This document shows, in pieces, positions 33,374 through 43,338 of a stretch of 64,000 bases of DNA. Position 1 is the stretch's first letter, and every line of letters starts with the position of its first letter. The notes under the pieces are model-generated. The model saw nothing but the letters and a program-made list of their open reading frames with translations, was not told the origin of the DNA and made no database searches. The DNA is from Prevotellaceae bacterium UBA6398 (GTDB lineage: Bacteria; Bacteroidota; Bacteroidia; Bacteroidales; Bacteroidaceae): the NCBI GenBank assembly GCA_002437495.1, contig DJQA01000016.1, positions 1-64,000 of the forward strand, read 5' to 3'. The translations under genes were made by a program, and so were the position numbers.

Positions 33374-35135
33374 ATATTTTATACTTCTTGTTGTCGTAAA
33401 TTGTCTCTATCTCTTTGGCGTATTTTTGCTCCACCACGTTCCTGCGTATTTTCAGGGTGGGTGTAAGGCAGCCGTTATCTACTGTAAGCGGCTCGTTGAT
33501 TAGCATGAACCGCTTTATGCGGCAGAACGGCGGAAGGCATTCCTGTATTTTTTCTATGCGTTCCCATATTGCGCGCCTGTTTTCCGCCGTGTTTCCGGCG
33601 TGTTCGCCTGCCGTGCGTTCCGGCACTATCAAAGCTCCTACGAATTTGCGCCCCTCGGCAATCACCACGGTTTGGGCTATCATGGGGTCGGCGTTCATTG
33701 CCGCCTCTATCTGTTCAGGGGCGATGTATTTGCCGTTCGAGGTTTTCATCAGCTGTTTTATCCTGCCGGTGATGAACAGTTCGCCGTTTTCAATTCGTCC
33801 CGCGTCGCCTGTGTGAAACCATCCGTCGCGAAAGGCTTCGGCTGTGGCTACGGGGTTGTTGAAATATCCGTTTGCCACTGTTTTGCCGCGCAAAAGTATC
33901 TCACCTCCTTCGCTGAACTTCATTTCCGGTCCGCCTATCGTCCTGCCCACGGACCCCGGGGTTATGCTTTGCGAAAAGTCATCGCAGCTCACGGTGGCCG
34001 TTGTCTCTGTAAGCCCGTATCCTACAAGCATGGGCAGCGCACAGGCGCGTGCGAACTCCTCGATGTCCTTTGCCACCACAGCCCCTGCTGTGGGCATTAC
34101 GCGAGCGTTTTCAAGTCCCGCCTCGCGGCGCACCATTGAAAGCACGGTTTTGTTGCATTCGGCGTATTCGCGTTCCAAATTTTCGGGGACAGGCTTTTTA
34201 CGGTAAACAAAATCGGCGTTGCGCAGCCGCCCTGTTTCAAGAGCTTTTTCCCGGGCTTCCCTAATGTGCGCTGGTTGTGAGGCGATGTGCGCATATACTG
34301 CCTGACGCAGCTTTTCCCAAAAATGCGGCACGCAGCACATTGCTTCGGGGCGTATCTCCCTTAGCGCACGTTGCAGGTGGCTCGGTTGCCGGTTGACCAC
34401 GAGCACTGCCCCGCATTGCAGGCAGAACAATGCCCATGCCCTTTCGAATATGTGGTTGTAAGGCAGGTATTCGAGTACTTTCCAGCCTTCGCCCACCTTA
34501 ATCCGCCCGGCATTCTCCTTCAAGGCCGCGGAATACATTCCGTGGGTTATAACAACTCCTTTCGGCTCGCCCATTGTGCCGCTGGTGAAAATTATGTCGG
34601 CGGCATCGTTGTCGCATGGCTGCGCAATGTTTAGCTTTATGCTTGTTCGAGCGTTCTTGACAAACTCCGCAATGTGGCGCGTGGTCATGTCGTTTTTGCG
34701 CATAGCCACTTCGGGGTCGAAAACCACAATACGCTTCACGGTGGGGCATTTGGCATAAAGCCCCGCCGCCATTACATATTGCTCTGCACCTCCGGCAAAC
34801 ACAAGGCGTGCGCCGGTTATGCGTACTATTGACTCAAGCCGTGCCAAACATGTGCCGGCGAACACCGGCACTACCACTATGCCCGCTTTATAGGCCGCCA
34901 GACTAACGTATATGCACTCGGGCATATTCTCCGAAAGCACAATTACTCTATCCCCGCGCCCCACGCCCGCCATTAGCATTGCGTTGCACAGGCGGTTTGC
35001 CATTTCGTCAACATACATAGCGCTAACATTGTGCCAAAAGCATACGTATGGGTTGCGATACATAATCGTAGTGCGATACCCATATTTCGCGGCAAGAGCG
35101 CCGGACAATGACGATAGCGGCACACCCAGGAACAT
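33360..35135 (-). CDS. AMP-forming acyl-CoA synthetase (long-chain fatty acid-CoA ligase)
   Basis: A 591-residue adenylate-forming enzyme that activates a fatty acid with ATP and CoA. The P-loop DIIFTSGTMGEPKGVV is at about residues 187-202, followed by YGLTETTATVS (A5 motif) and GWFHTGDAGRIENGELFITGRIKQLMKTSNGKYIAPEQIE (A7/A8). The C-terminal lysine loop is present in an altered form. Overall layout matches the FadD15/COG1022 type found widely in Bacteroidota. A -7 box lies 18 bp before the start. It shares a transcript with prfB, the small membrane protein and the CYTH gene. Confidence 0.9.
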   Translation of the reverse strand: MFLGVPLSSLSGALAAKYGYRTTIMYRNPYVCFWHNVSAMYVDEMANRLCNAMLMAGVGRGDRVIVLSENMPECIYVSLAAYKAGIVVVPVFAGTCLARLESIVRITGARLVFAGGAEQYVMAAGLYAKCPTVKRIVVFDPEVAMRKNDMTTRHIAEFVKNARTSIKLNIAQPCDNDAADIIFTSGTMGEPKGVVITHGMYSAALKENAGRIKVGEGWKVLEYLPYNHIFERAWALFCLQCGAVLVVNRQPSHLQRALREIRPEAMCCVPHFWEKLRQAVYAHIASQPAHIREAREKALETGRLRNADFVYRKKPVPENLEREYAECNKTVLSMVRREAGLENARVMPTAGAVVAKDIEEFARACALPMLVGYGLTETTATVSCDDFSQSITPGSVGRTIGGPEMKFSEGGEILLRGKTVANGYFNNPVATAEAFRDGWFHTGDAGRIENGELFITGRIKQLMKTSNGKYIAPEQIEAAMNADPMIAQTVVIAEGRKFVGALIVPERTAGEHAGNTAENRRAIWERIEKIQECLPPFCRIKRFMLINEPLTVDNGCLTPTLKIRRNVVEQKYAKEIETIYDNKKYKIYDNL

Positions 35136-35153
35136 GGCAGTCTATATTTTTCA

Positions 35154-35161
35154 CAAAGTTA
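35154..35161 (-). promoter_or_regulatory. -7 box of the acyl-CoA ligase/prfB transcript
   Basis: Complement of CAAAGTTA is TAACTTTG, perfect TAnnTTTG. TTG lies about 18 bp upstream on the minus strand (in GCATTGCAGC). Confidence 0.6.
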
Positions 35162-35287
35162 CACATTTATTCAATGCTGCAATGCCGCAACCCGATTTTT
35201 TTGATTTTGCGGCATTTTTGTCCATTGTTCAAAGCCGTTGAAAACTGTACCCGATGAATATTTCGCACGCAAATAACCAAGGATTCG

Positions 35288-35545
35288 CACCTGCGCAGGA
35301 GCGTATTCAATACGCCCGGAATTGCGCCAATTGCGATGTTGCAGCGGCGTTTTGCGATAAGCTTTATGCGATGGCATACAGGGCGTATGCAATAAGCCCC
35401 AACAAATGGCCTAAAACCCAAGTCGGAAAAACTGCATCTGATGTAGAAAAAACTACATAGGACATAGAAAAAACTATGTCTGATATAATTCAAATTATGT
35501 CAGACCTTTTTTTGACAAATACAAGTGCCTGAGAAACAACTTCTT
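35288..35545 (+). repeat. Dispersed intergenic repeat, copy G (full length)
   Basis: The left module (35288-35400) has diverged palindromes (GGAGCGTATTCAATACGCCC and AGGGCGTATGCAATAAGCCC). The core units are ACTGCATCTGATGTAG, ACTACATAGGACATAG, ACTATGTCTGATATAAT and ATTATGTCAGACC. A T7 tract and a diverged tail (ACAAGTGCCTGAGAAACAAC) follow. It lies between two minus-strand genes. Confidence 0.85.
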
Positions 35546-35589
35546 ACAAAGCAATGAGAAAATCGGGCAAGATTTTGATTATCAGTGGT

Positions 35590-36612
35590 TTATTGTGACG
35601 CCGGCAAGTTCGCCTTTTTATGTTTCACGACACGGTTTATTGCATATGACAGCAGTATTGTAGCTGCAAACGCCAAAAGCAGTGCGGTAGTGAAGCCCAG
35701 TTTGTCAAACACTTTCAACTCGACAAAAGTTTGCAGTATGGGAAAATGCAGCAGGAACACCTCGTATGTGAGGTTGGGTACGGAAACCGACAGCGCGGAA
35801 AGCCGTCTGCTGCCATACGCCACAACGGTTATGGCGCACGCAATGGCGAGCGGCTCTATGGGACGCAGGCGCGTAAAGGCTGAACACATAAGCCACACCG
35901 CAAGGCCCGCAAGCAGCGCCGCCGCCTTGTGGCGAAGCAGCGATGCCCTAAGGTGCACTGCCGCCATTCCTGCGGCGAAATACATCATCTGCCCGGGCAA
36001 TTGGCGGCGGATAACATCAAACTTTTCCGCTCCGGAAACGTGGTAAAGGTGTGTGAAAAGTTCGGAATAGCCAACCGAAAGCACGTATACCGCCGCTATA
36101 ACCAAAAGCGGTCGTGAACGGCGCGAAAACCATACTATTGCAGGGGCAACGGCGTAGAACATAACCTCAACTTTCATAGTCCAAAGCGAAGAGTTTACCG
36201 CATTCACATAGTGCGTGTCAAAAACTCCGGGAAGGGTTGGGGCAAGGAAATTTAGGAATGTGAGGTTGGCGGCAAGGTATTTCAAGAAGCCGGCGGATGT
36301 TAAGTATCCACTTGCAGGCATTGTTGAGAACGCGGCAAAGGCGAGCGCACAGGCAACAACCACCAAGGCGTATGGCGGGAAAAGTTTCCGGAATCTTCTC
36401 ACATAAAAGGCACGGGGTTCGGGGCGGGCGGCAAGCCCTTCGTATGTCAGCATTCCGCTAAGCACGAAGAACACGCTTACAATGGCGTGCCCCTTTACCG
36501 GGGTGATGAAACTGTGGTGCAAAAGCACACAGGCGTGAAAGCATACGAGAGAGACGGCGAAAAACCATCTCACCAACGTTATGGCATTGAAATTCCGCCC
36601 GCCGTATTCCAT
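35590..36612 (-). CDS. Acyltransferase family 3 membrane protein
   Basis: A 340-residue protein with about ten hydrophobic helices and the opening typical of acyltransferase-3 (OatA/NodX-like): NFNAITLVRWFFAVSLVCFHA, then KGHAIVSVFFVLSGMLTYEG. These enzymes move acetyl or other acyl groups across the membrane onto surface sugars such as O-antigen, capsule or peptidoglycan; the acceptor is not evident. The start is 4 nt after the end of porZ, so it is co-transcribed. Acylation of a surface glycan next to a secretion-system gene would fit an envelope role, which is inference. Confidence 0.88.
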   Translation of the reverse strand: MEYGGRNFNAITLVRWFFAVSLVCFHACVLLHHSFITPVKGHAIVSVFFVLSGMLTYEGLAARPEPRAFYVRRFRKLFPPYALVVVACALAFAAFSTMPASGYLTSAGFLKYLAANLTFLNFLAPTLPGVFDTHYVNAVNSSLWTMKVEVMFYAVAPAIVWFSRRSRPLLVIAAVYVLSVGYSELFTHLYHVSGAEKFDVIRRQLPGQMMYFAAGMAAVHLRASLLRHKAAALLAGLAVWLMCSAFTRLRPIEPLAIACAITVVAYGSRRLSALSVSVPNLTYEVFLLHFPILQTFVELKVFDKLGFTTALLLAFAATILLSYAINRVVKHKKANLPASQ

Positions 36613-36616
36613 GGCT

Positions 36617-38914
36617 TCAGCGCACCACCACTATTCTACCGCGTGCGCCGTGCTTGCCGTCAGACGTAACGGCAAGCACATAGTAAACGCCCGAGCCCAC
36701 ACCCGCGCCGCTGCTGTCCTTGACATCCCATTTGTAGAAACCGTTACTGGTTTTGGCTGTGCGCACAAGCTGCCCACCGGTTGTTGTTATCTTAACCTCC
36801 GCGCCCAGGGGAAGCCCTTCTATGGTAACGTCTCCGTAGAAATCGGGGCGCACGGGATTGGGATATATTTTGAGGTCTTTGTCTTTGAACGACTTTCCTG
36901 TGCTTACCTTTCCGGCATTGTAGCCCATCAGCCCTTTGTCGGTGCCAATCATAACCTCGCCCGTTTCCCTGTTAACGGCAAGCGAAAGCACATTGTCGCT
37001 AACCAGGGGGGAGTTTGATGCAGTGAAATGGTGAACAGTCTCTATGTTGTCGGCGCCGACAAGGTAAACGCCATCGCCCTTTGTGCCGAACCATTTGCGG
37101 TTTGCCGCGTCAACGGCTATGGCAGTGATGGGAACTCCCGTAAGCAGATAGTCGGCATAGTCGGTTCCATCGTTGCGTGGTACTTTTACCTGCTCGAACG
37201 TGAAGTTGCTGTTTGCAAAGTTTTCGGGGTCGTTTATAAGGAAAGGCCCTTCTACGGTTCCCACCCAAATGCGCCCGTCATTGTCTTTGGCAATGGCATC
37301 TACGGTGTTGGGCGTGTAGGTTGTGCCGTCTTCGTTTGTAAAGCGATAGCGAAAGGTAAAGGTGTCATCCGAAGTGTCGCCGATGGTGCCGTTCACGTCC
37401 AAGCACGCCACGCCGGCGTTGTGCTTGCTCGTGGTGCGACGATGGGTAAACCAGGCCCTGCCGTCGTTGTCGAAAACAAGGTGGTCGAACGTTGGGTAAT
37501 TTGCAAGCTCGTCAATATATATGCTTTGCCATGTGCCGTTGCGCATCATTATTTTCAGAATGGTGTCAACTTCGTTGTTGAGCATCCACAGGTTTCCGTC
37601 GCCGTCATACTGCAAGCCGCCTGTTCTGACATACAGGTATGGTCGCCATGCATCGGGAACGGCAGATTGCAAAGGGCTGTTGCGGCTGTCGAAGTGGGCA
37701 GCATACATGCCGTTGCGGAATTCATATAGTCCGGTTTCGCCGGAGGACGCAAAAACGTGTGTCGGGTCGTATGGGTCTTCGGCAACACCGGTAAGGTTGC
37801 GGTATGGAATATTGGTATGGGATGATACGGTGTCCTCGAAATTGAAGAATTTACCGTTCTTGTAGCTGTAGAGAGTGCCGTCAAAGTTTTGCAGGTTATA
37901 GTTGAGCGTGCCTCCCGCCACGAGAATGCGGTTTGATGAGCTTACGTTCATGAATGCGCAGTAGTTGCGTATGGGGCTGTTGAGCGTTATGCCTTGCGCC
38001 ACGGCTTTGAGCATTCCGTTTTCATCGGCCTTATAGGGCTGTGTGCCGTTGAAGCCGCAGCTTGCCCAATAAGTACCGTTGGAATAAGATAGGTGTTTGA
38101 AAGAGTTGCTGCCGCAAATCTTGGTTTTTGTTCCATCGGGCGATACGGCGTAGGCCGCATCGGAATTGCCGAAAAATATATATTGGTCGTTGCCATTGCA
38201 GAAAAACGTGGCGGGTACGTTGTCTATGGCCACAAAAATGCCCGTAGTGGCATTTATTTCAAAAACGTGCCGAGCTTGTGCGTAAAGTCTGTCTCCCAGT
38301 ACGCGCAGCTTGGTGAAAGCCGGATCGTTGAGCTTTGACCAATTTGAAGGGTCGAGAAGATTTTCGGACACATTTCCCTGAATTATTCCCGATGGCGTGG
38401 CAGCGAGGATTTTGCCGTTTAGAAGAACGGCACTGCTAACCGTTCCGATGTTGTATGTTCTGGAAAACTCCAAACGGGAAATGTCGAGCAATGAAACGCC
38501 CGAATTTGTGGCTATGTATGCATATTTGCCCGAAATGGTTATGTCGTTCACCGTTTTATCGGCAAGATTGCTGTTCATGAGTTGCGGGATGTTTGAAACC
38601 TTGCCCAACCCGGGATAAAACACATCGATGTTGGAGTTGGAGTACACAAGAACGAAACATTCCAGTTCTTCGCAATATACCATGTGCTTTATGCCGGCAT
38701 CGCTAAGCCCTGTGGTTTTGTTGTAAATTTTGGCTTCGCCATCGGACGGCGAATATGAAAATATCGAGCCGTCGCATAGCGAGAACACATTGCCGCTGAC
38801 CTGGATGTTGACAAGCGAGTTGTGGTATGCCCCATAGTAAGTCCAGCGGCTTTCGGCTTGCGCCGCAAAAACTGCAGCAAGCATGAATAAGATTAGAAAT
38901 GTTTTCTTGCGCAT
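36617..38914 (-). CDS. porZ: Type IX secretion system protein PorZ-like (two-propeller protein with sorting domain)
   Basis: A 765-residue secreted protein with signal peptide MRKKTFLILFMLAAVFAAQAES. It has propeller-blade repeats over most of its length (KYAYIATNSGVSLLDISR, DGRIWVGTVEGPFLIND, RKWFGTKGDGVYLV, MIGTDKGLMGYNAG). The last 80 residues form a type A sorting domain: LKIYPNPVRP, VKITTTGGQLV and GSGVYYVLAV. This is the layout of PorZ, a component of the cell-surface attachment complex (with PorU, PorV and PorQ) that anchors type IX cargo through A-LPS in Porphyromonas. The start at 38914 begins the signal peptide; a GTG start farther upstream adds 32 pointless residues. The assignment rests on architecture. 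Confidence 0.82.
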   Translation of the reverse strand: MRKKTFLILFMLAAVFAAQAESRWTYYGAYHNSLVNIQVSGNVFSLCDGSIFSYSPSDGEAKIYNKTTGLSDAGIKHMVYCEELECFVLVYSNSNIDVFYPGLGKVSNIPQLMNSNLADKTVNDITISGKYAYIATNSGVSLLDISRLEFSRTYNIGTVSSAVLLNGKILAATPSGIIQGNVSENLLDPSNWSKLNDPAFTKLRVLGDRLYAQARHVFEINATTGIFVAIDNVPATFFCNGNDQYIFFGNSDAAYAVSPDGTKTKICGSNSFKHLSYSNGTYWASCGFNGTQPYKADENGMLKAVAQGITLNSPIRNYCAFMNVSSSNRILVAGGTLNYNLQNFDGTLYSYKNGKFFNFEDTVSSHTNIPYRNLTGVAEDPYDPTHVFASSGETGLYEFRNGMYAAHFDSRNSPLQSAVPDAWRPYLYVRTGGLQYDGDGNLWMLNNEVDTILKIMMRNGTWQSIYIDELANYPTFDHLVFDNDGRAWFTHRRTTSKHNAGVACLDVNGTIGDTSDDTFTFRYRFTNEDGTTYTPNTVDAIAKDNDGRIWVGTVEGPFLINDPENFANSNFTFEQVKVPRNDGTDYADYLLTGVPITAIAVDAANRKWFGTKGDGVYLVGADNIETVHHFTASNSPLVSDNVLSLAVNRETGEVMIGTDKGLMGYNAGKVSTGKSFKDKDLKIYPNPVRPDFYGDVTIEGLPLGAEVKITTTGGQLVRTAKTSNGFYKWDVKDSSGAGVGSGVYYVLAVTSDGKHGARGRIVVVR

Positions 38915-38954
38915 TCCTGGTAATGTAATAATGTTAATGTGCCTGCACGTGCCT

Positions 38955-39545
38955 TCAGTGTTCGTGGTGTGAATAGAGATATTCGGCGAGTTTATGCGCG
39001 GCTCGTGCACGGTGGCTCATGGTGTTCTTTATGTCTTCTCCGAGCTCGGCAAAAGTTTTTTGCTGCCCTTGTGGAATGAATACCGGGTCATATCCGAAGC
39101 CTTCCGTTCCGCTTTTCTCGTGTGCGATTACGCCTTCGACAACGCCCTCGAAAAGATGTTCCCTGCCATTTTCTATTAACGCGATAACAGTGCGAAATCT
39201 TGCATTGCGGTTGTTATTTTCTTTTAATGCGTTAAGCAGTTTAACCATGTTGGCTTCGGGGTCGTGGCGGTCGGGATAGGCGTAGCGTGCGGTGTGAACG
39301 CCGGGAAGACCGTTGAGCGCTTCAACCTCAAGTCCTGTGTCATCGGCAAAGCAGTCGAGCTTGTAGTTGTCGTAAACGTATCGCGCCTTTATGAGGGCGT
39401 TGCCCTCAAGTGTGTCGGCGGTTTCGGGTATGTCGGCTTCGCAGCCGATGTCGGCCAGGCTCAATATTTCTATTTTCGTGTCGAGAATGGCACGTATTTC
39501 TTCTAGTTTATGTTTGTTGTTTGTGGCGAAAACCAGTTGTTTCAT
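38955..39545 (-). CDS. rdgB: Non-canonical purine NTP pyrophosphatase (RdgB/HAM1)
   Basis: A 196-residue housecleaning enzyme that hydrolyses ITP, dITP and XTP to monophosphates and so keeps deaminated purines out of nucleic acids. The opening QLVFATNNKHKLEEIRAIL (residues 3-21) is the substrate-loop signature. FADDTGLEVEALNGLPGVHTARYA contains the catalytic acidic residues, and GTEGFGYDPVFIPQGQQKTFAEL and SHRARA complete the active site. It lies 13 nt after sbcC and 40 nt before porZ, all on one strand. Confidence 0.96.
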   Translation of the reverse strand: MKQLVFATNNKHKLEEIRAILDTKIEILSLADIGCEADIPETADTLEGNALIKARYVYDNYKLDCFADDTGLEVEALNGLPGVHTARYAYPDRHDPEANMVKLLNALKENNNRNARFRTVIALIENGREHLFEGVVEGVIAHEKSGTEGFGYDPVFIPQGQQKTFAELGEDIKNTMSHRARAAHKLAEYLYSHHEH

Positions 39546-39558
39546 TGCAGTAGGTATT

Positions 39559-42500
39559 TCAGAATGATACGGTTCGTATAGTGCTTAGGCTGTCTGCCGC
39601 GTTTTTGTGCACCACCTGTATTTGCGGGAATATGTTGTCGCGTATTTGTTGCGTATGGCTTATTATTCCAACTTTGCGCCCTTGCGCATTTAGGTTGCCC
39701 AATGCCCGGATTACAATGTCAAGGCTTTCGTTGTCGAGGTTGCCGAACCCTTCGTCTATGAACAGGCTTCCGATTGACAGGTGGCTGTTTGAAAGAGACG
39801 ACAGCCCGAGTGCGAGCGCAAGGCTTACCACAAAAGTTTCTCCACCCGAAAGGCTTGACACCGGTCTGCACTCGTCGCTCATGTAACGGTCGGTTATTTC
39901 GAGGTCAAGGGTGTTGCCGGCCTTCCGCAATCGGTAGCGTGGGGAGAACAGAGCCAATTGGGAATTTGCGTGGTCTACAAGCAACCCGAGCGTAGTGTTC
40001 TGCGCAATCCGGCTGAATGCCATTCCGTTTGCAGAGCCGATTAAATTGTTTAACTTTGCCCATTCGTTTGCATTCTTTTCAAGCTCGTCAAGCCCCGGTT
40101 TCATTTCCGCCATTTTTTTAGTGTTGCTTTCATGAAGAGCAAGTGCTATTTTTATTTTGTCCAGCTCTTTTTGTACTTGTTCTCTTTTTTGGCGTGTAAT
40201 TTCTATCGCAGATGATATGCTCCTGCGGGTTTCAGTAGTTCTGTCCGGGTGTTCAGGGCGCGACTGCCATGCGTTAAGGTCGGCTTGTGCCGCTTCCATT
40301 CTGTCGCATGCCAGGGAGTACTCGTTTTCCACCTTTTTCAATTCGGCGCGTATGGAGTTCCAGTCGTCATCTGAGTTGAAGATTTCAACAAGTTCGCTGA
40401 ACCGCACGGAGGAATGGCTTTGGTTGAATGCGGAGATCCATGTGTCTATTTCTGTGCTTATGTGTAGTTTTTCTTCTTCGAGCTTCCGCAACTCCTCTGA
40501 CATTTGTGAGTATTGCGCGCTTGCTGTTCCCAGAGACTTTTCGGCGTCGTTAAGCGAGGCTGATTTGTATTCCACGCCTTTGCGGGCGGCTTCCATGCGA
40601 TTGCGCAGACGTTCTTCGGCCTCGATTGGGTTTTCTTCGCCAAACATCTTGTATATGCTGTTTCTGCTGGCGGAAATCATGTTCACGATACCTTCGATTT
40701 TGGTATTGAGCCTGTAGATGGTATCGTTGGCATTCTGCAGGTTTTGCCTCAGCATTTTTAATTCGTTTTCCGTTTCGCTTTTGCTTTCTACGATATTCCG
40801 CATTTTTTCGCGGCATTCGTTCCACTTGCTGTAGAATTCCGATATTCTTTCGCGCAGCAGCTTGGGATTTTCGCGTATAAGCTCGCGCCAATCGGCCACG
40901 GTAAGGATTTTTTCTAGGTCAAGATATATTTCGTGTGCGTTGTCGGAGTTTCTGTTTATGTTTTCGGCTATGGTGGCAAGGTTTCCTTCGTCTACGCCCT
41001 TGCTCATAAGAATGCCGGATCGTTTTTTTTGTAGCTCCGACAGGGTGTTAGATATTTTCTCGATGCTTTGGGTGTAGCATTCTATCTCGGTCTGGCACTT
41101 GCTGTACTCGTCAAGGCGTTTGCGGGTGTCTTCGGAGGCTTTTTCGGCATTTTCAAGGAGCTGCATTATGATTATGCGCCTAGCTGCCGCATTCACTTTG
41201 CCTGAACTATCGGAGAAAGTCTTGTCGAGCGAGGCATATAGTTGTTCCCATTCTTTACGGTATTTTTGTATTCTTGCTTCTGCTTCATCGCGTTTTTTAA
41301 GCAGGCTGCGGTATTTCTCGGCATCGGAACTTTGCATTGTTTTCATGTAGCTGAACTTTTCCTCGCAGGCGTTGTATTTTTCCCGGGCTTCATCGCGTGA
41401 TCGTTCCGCGTTGCTCACCACTTCGTTCAGGCGTTGTTCGGTTTCGCTGTGATATGGGTGGTGTGTTGCGCCGCATACCGGGCAGGGTTCTCCTTCTTTA
41501 AGGTTGCGCCGCATTTCCTTTACGTTGTCGGCCTGGCCGATGTTGAAATATTTTTCGTGTATCTCGTATATTTGCCTGCATTTGGTTGTTTCCATCTCAA
41601 GGTCGCGCAGTTGGGCTTTGCGTGCCTCTATGGTTATGCTCACGCTGGAAATGGCGCTTTCGTTGCGTTCGTTCTCCTCGTATTCGGAAGAGAGTGTTTC
41701 CCACAGACGTTTTGCGCCTTGCAGATTTGTTTTCAAGGTGAATGCCTTGTTGTAGTTATCCTGGAGCATTCGGCTGTCAATGCCAAGCACGCTGTTTTGC
41801 AGTTTTGTTCTTCCTTGTTCAAGAGTTTCCTTTTGTTGGATGGTTTGGGCTATTTCGCTGTCGAGCTTTTCCAACGCGGTTTTTAGCTTTTCCAGTTCGG
41901 CGTTTATGGAACTCTGTCTTTTTTTCATGTTTCCCGACTCGCAGAGCAGTGTGCTGTATGTTCTTATTTTTTCCAGCACAGAACCGTATTGGTCGAACAT
42001 AACCTGGTGGGGCAACAGGGCCTGCATTGTGTTTTTGCAGTTTTCCGCCTGTGTTTCGAGTTCTTTTTGGATTTTGAGTTTTTCGGCGATTTGGTTTTCT
42101 GTTTCTGCGCCCTCTTTCTGTTTCTGCACGAGTTCGGCAGTGTTTTCCGACTTTGTGTTTTCGAATATTTCTATGTCGCGCAATATTTCATGTGCTTTCT
42201 TGAACATAGGTTCTTGCTGCCGCTGTGAGTTTTCGTATTTTGAAAGCTCTTTTTTAGCCTCGTCAAGTGCTGACAGCGCGGCTGCTTTTCCGCGTGCCAT
42301 TTCATCTTTTTCTTTTGAGAGACGCTCGAGAATGTTTTGTGTATCGCTTATTTTCTTGTCGTCTTTTTGTGCGGATACCACCAAGTCTCTTATTTCCGCC
42401 ACGTCATCGTATCTACGGAGTTTTTCGCGCTTTTGTGTCATTCCTGCGTTTGCGCGGTTTGCCTTGTTGTATGCTTCGGTTGCGGCTGCGGCTTTTGCTT

Positions 42501-43320
42501 CGAGCTCGTCATAGGTGTCATACCATGCAAGCTGCTTTTTGAGGTATTCGGTTTTTTGTTCCAGCAGCTTCAGTTGTGATTCTGTAAGATTCTTTCGGTT
42601 GCCGAAATCTTGTATCGAGGTTTCATCGAGCGTTTCGCTCTCATAATGTTTGTATTCCGCCAGTTTGAGTTTGAAATCCTCTCCGGCCTTTTGGTTTTGC
42701 GAGTAAATCTCCGAGGATATTTTGTTGTATATCTCTGTTCCGGTTATTTTTTCAAGCAGCTTTGATTTTTCATCGCGTCGTGCGCGAAGGAAGTTGGCAA
42801 AGCTGTTTTGTGCCAGAATCACGGTACGCGTGAATTGTTCGTAGTCAAGTCCCACAAGTCGCAGTATTTCTTCCTGCACCTCGCGCGGGTCGTAGGTTTT
42901 CTTTTTAGGTTCTGTTTGCACAAGCGAGCGCGAAACTGTGTCGAAAGTCCCGGTTCGCTTAACTCTCACGCTCCATGTGGCCACGAAAGTTCCTTCGCGT
43001 GTTATGAACTCCACGGCGCACGAGCCTTCTGTTTCTCCACGGCGCAACACGTTTCGCGTGTCGTAGCTGTTGAGCTTTGCCGCAGTTTCTTTATCGGCGG
43101 GTGCGGTGGCAGGCGAAACATTTCGCTCGCGCAGAGCGAAGCGCGGTGCACGATTGTAGAGAGCCAGGCATATGCAGTCGAGAATGGTTGACTTGCCGGC
43201 TCCCGTGTCGCCTGTTATTGCAAAAAGACCGGCCGAACGTAAGGGTTCTTGGGTAAAGTCGATGGTATGTTCGCCTTTTAGCGAAGTTATGTTGTTTATG
43301 GTTATTTTGCGTATGTACAT
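39559..43320 (-). CDS. sbcC: SbcC-type nuclease ATPase subunit (Rad50-like)
   Basis: A 1253-residue SMC-like ATPase, partner of SbcD in the complex that opens hairpins and protein-blocked DNA ends. Walker A GDTGAGKST lies near residue 38. Long coiled coils occupy about 180-1080, with a zinc hook CPVC (GEPCPVCGATHHP, about residue 613) at the apex. The C-terminal half-site has SSLSGGETFVVSLALALGLS and Walker B SLFIDEGFGNLD. The length is slightly above that of E. coli SbcC. It starts 18 nt after sbcD. Its known action on long palindromes is relevant because palindromic repeats are abundant in this window. Confidence 0.95.
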   Translation of the reverse strand: MYIRKITINNITSLKGEHTIDFTQEPLRSAGLFAITGDTGAGKSTILDCICLALYNRAPRFALRERNVSPATAPADKETAAKLNSYDTRNVLRRGETEGSCAVEFITREGTFVATWSVRVKRTGTFDTVSRSLVQTEPKKKTYDPREVQEEILRLVGLDYEQFTRTVILAQNSFANFLRARRDEKSKLLEKITGTEIYNKISSEIYSQNQKAGEDFKLKLAEYKHYESETLDETSIQDFGNRKNLTESQLKLLEQKTEYLKKQLAWYDTYDELEAKAAAATEAYNKANRANAGMTQKREKLRRYDDVAEIRDLVVSAQKDDKKISDTQNILERLSKEKDEMARGKAAALSALDEAKKELSKYENSQRQQEPMFKKAHEILRDIEIFENTKSENTAELVQKQKEGAETENQIAEKLKIQKELETQAENCKNTMQALLPHQVMFDQYGSVLEKIRTYSTLLCESGNMKKRQSSINAELEKLKTALEKLDSEIAQTIQQKETLEQGRTKLQNSVLGIDSRMLQDNYNKAFTLKTNLQGAKRLWETLSSEYEENERNESAISSVSITIEARKAQLRDLEMETTKCRQIYEIHEKYFNIGQADNVKEMRRNLKEGEPCPVCGATHHPYHSETEQRLNEVVSNAERSRDEAREKYNACEEKFSYMKTMQSSDAEKYRSLLKKRDEAEARIQKYRKEWEQLYASLDKTFSDSSGKVNAAARRIIIMQLLENAEKASEDTRKRLDEYSKCQTEIECYTQSIEKISNTLSELQKKRSGILMSKGVDEGNLATIAENINRNSDNAHEIYLDLEKILTVADWRELIRENPKLLRERISEFYSKWNECREKMRNIVESKSETENELKMLRQNLQNANDTIYRLNTKIEGIVNMISASRNSIYKMFGEENPIEAEERLRNRMEAARKGVEYKSASLNDAEKSLGTASAQYSQMSEELRKLEEEKLHISTEIDTWISAFNQSHSSVRFSELVEIFNSDDDWNSIRAELKKVENEYSLACDRMEAAQADLNAWQSRPEHPDRTTETRRSISSAIEITRQKREQVQKELDKIKIALALHESNTKKMAEMKPGLDELEKNANEWAKLNNLIGSANGMAFSRIAQNTTLGLLVDHANSQLALFSPRYRLRKAGNTLDLEITDRYMSDECRPVSSLSGGETFVVSLALALGLSSLSNSHLSIGSLFIDEGFGNLDNESLDIVIRALGNLNAQGRKVGIISHTQQIRDNIFPQIQVVHKNAADSLSTIRTVSF

Positions 43321-43338
43321 GTCCTTAACGGTAAGGGT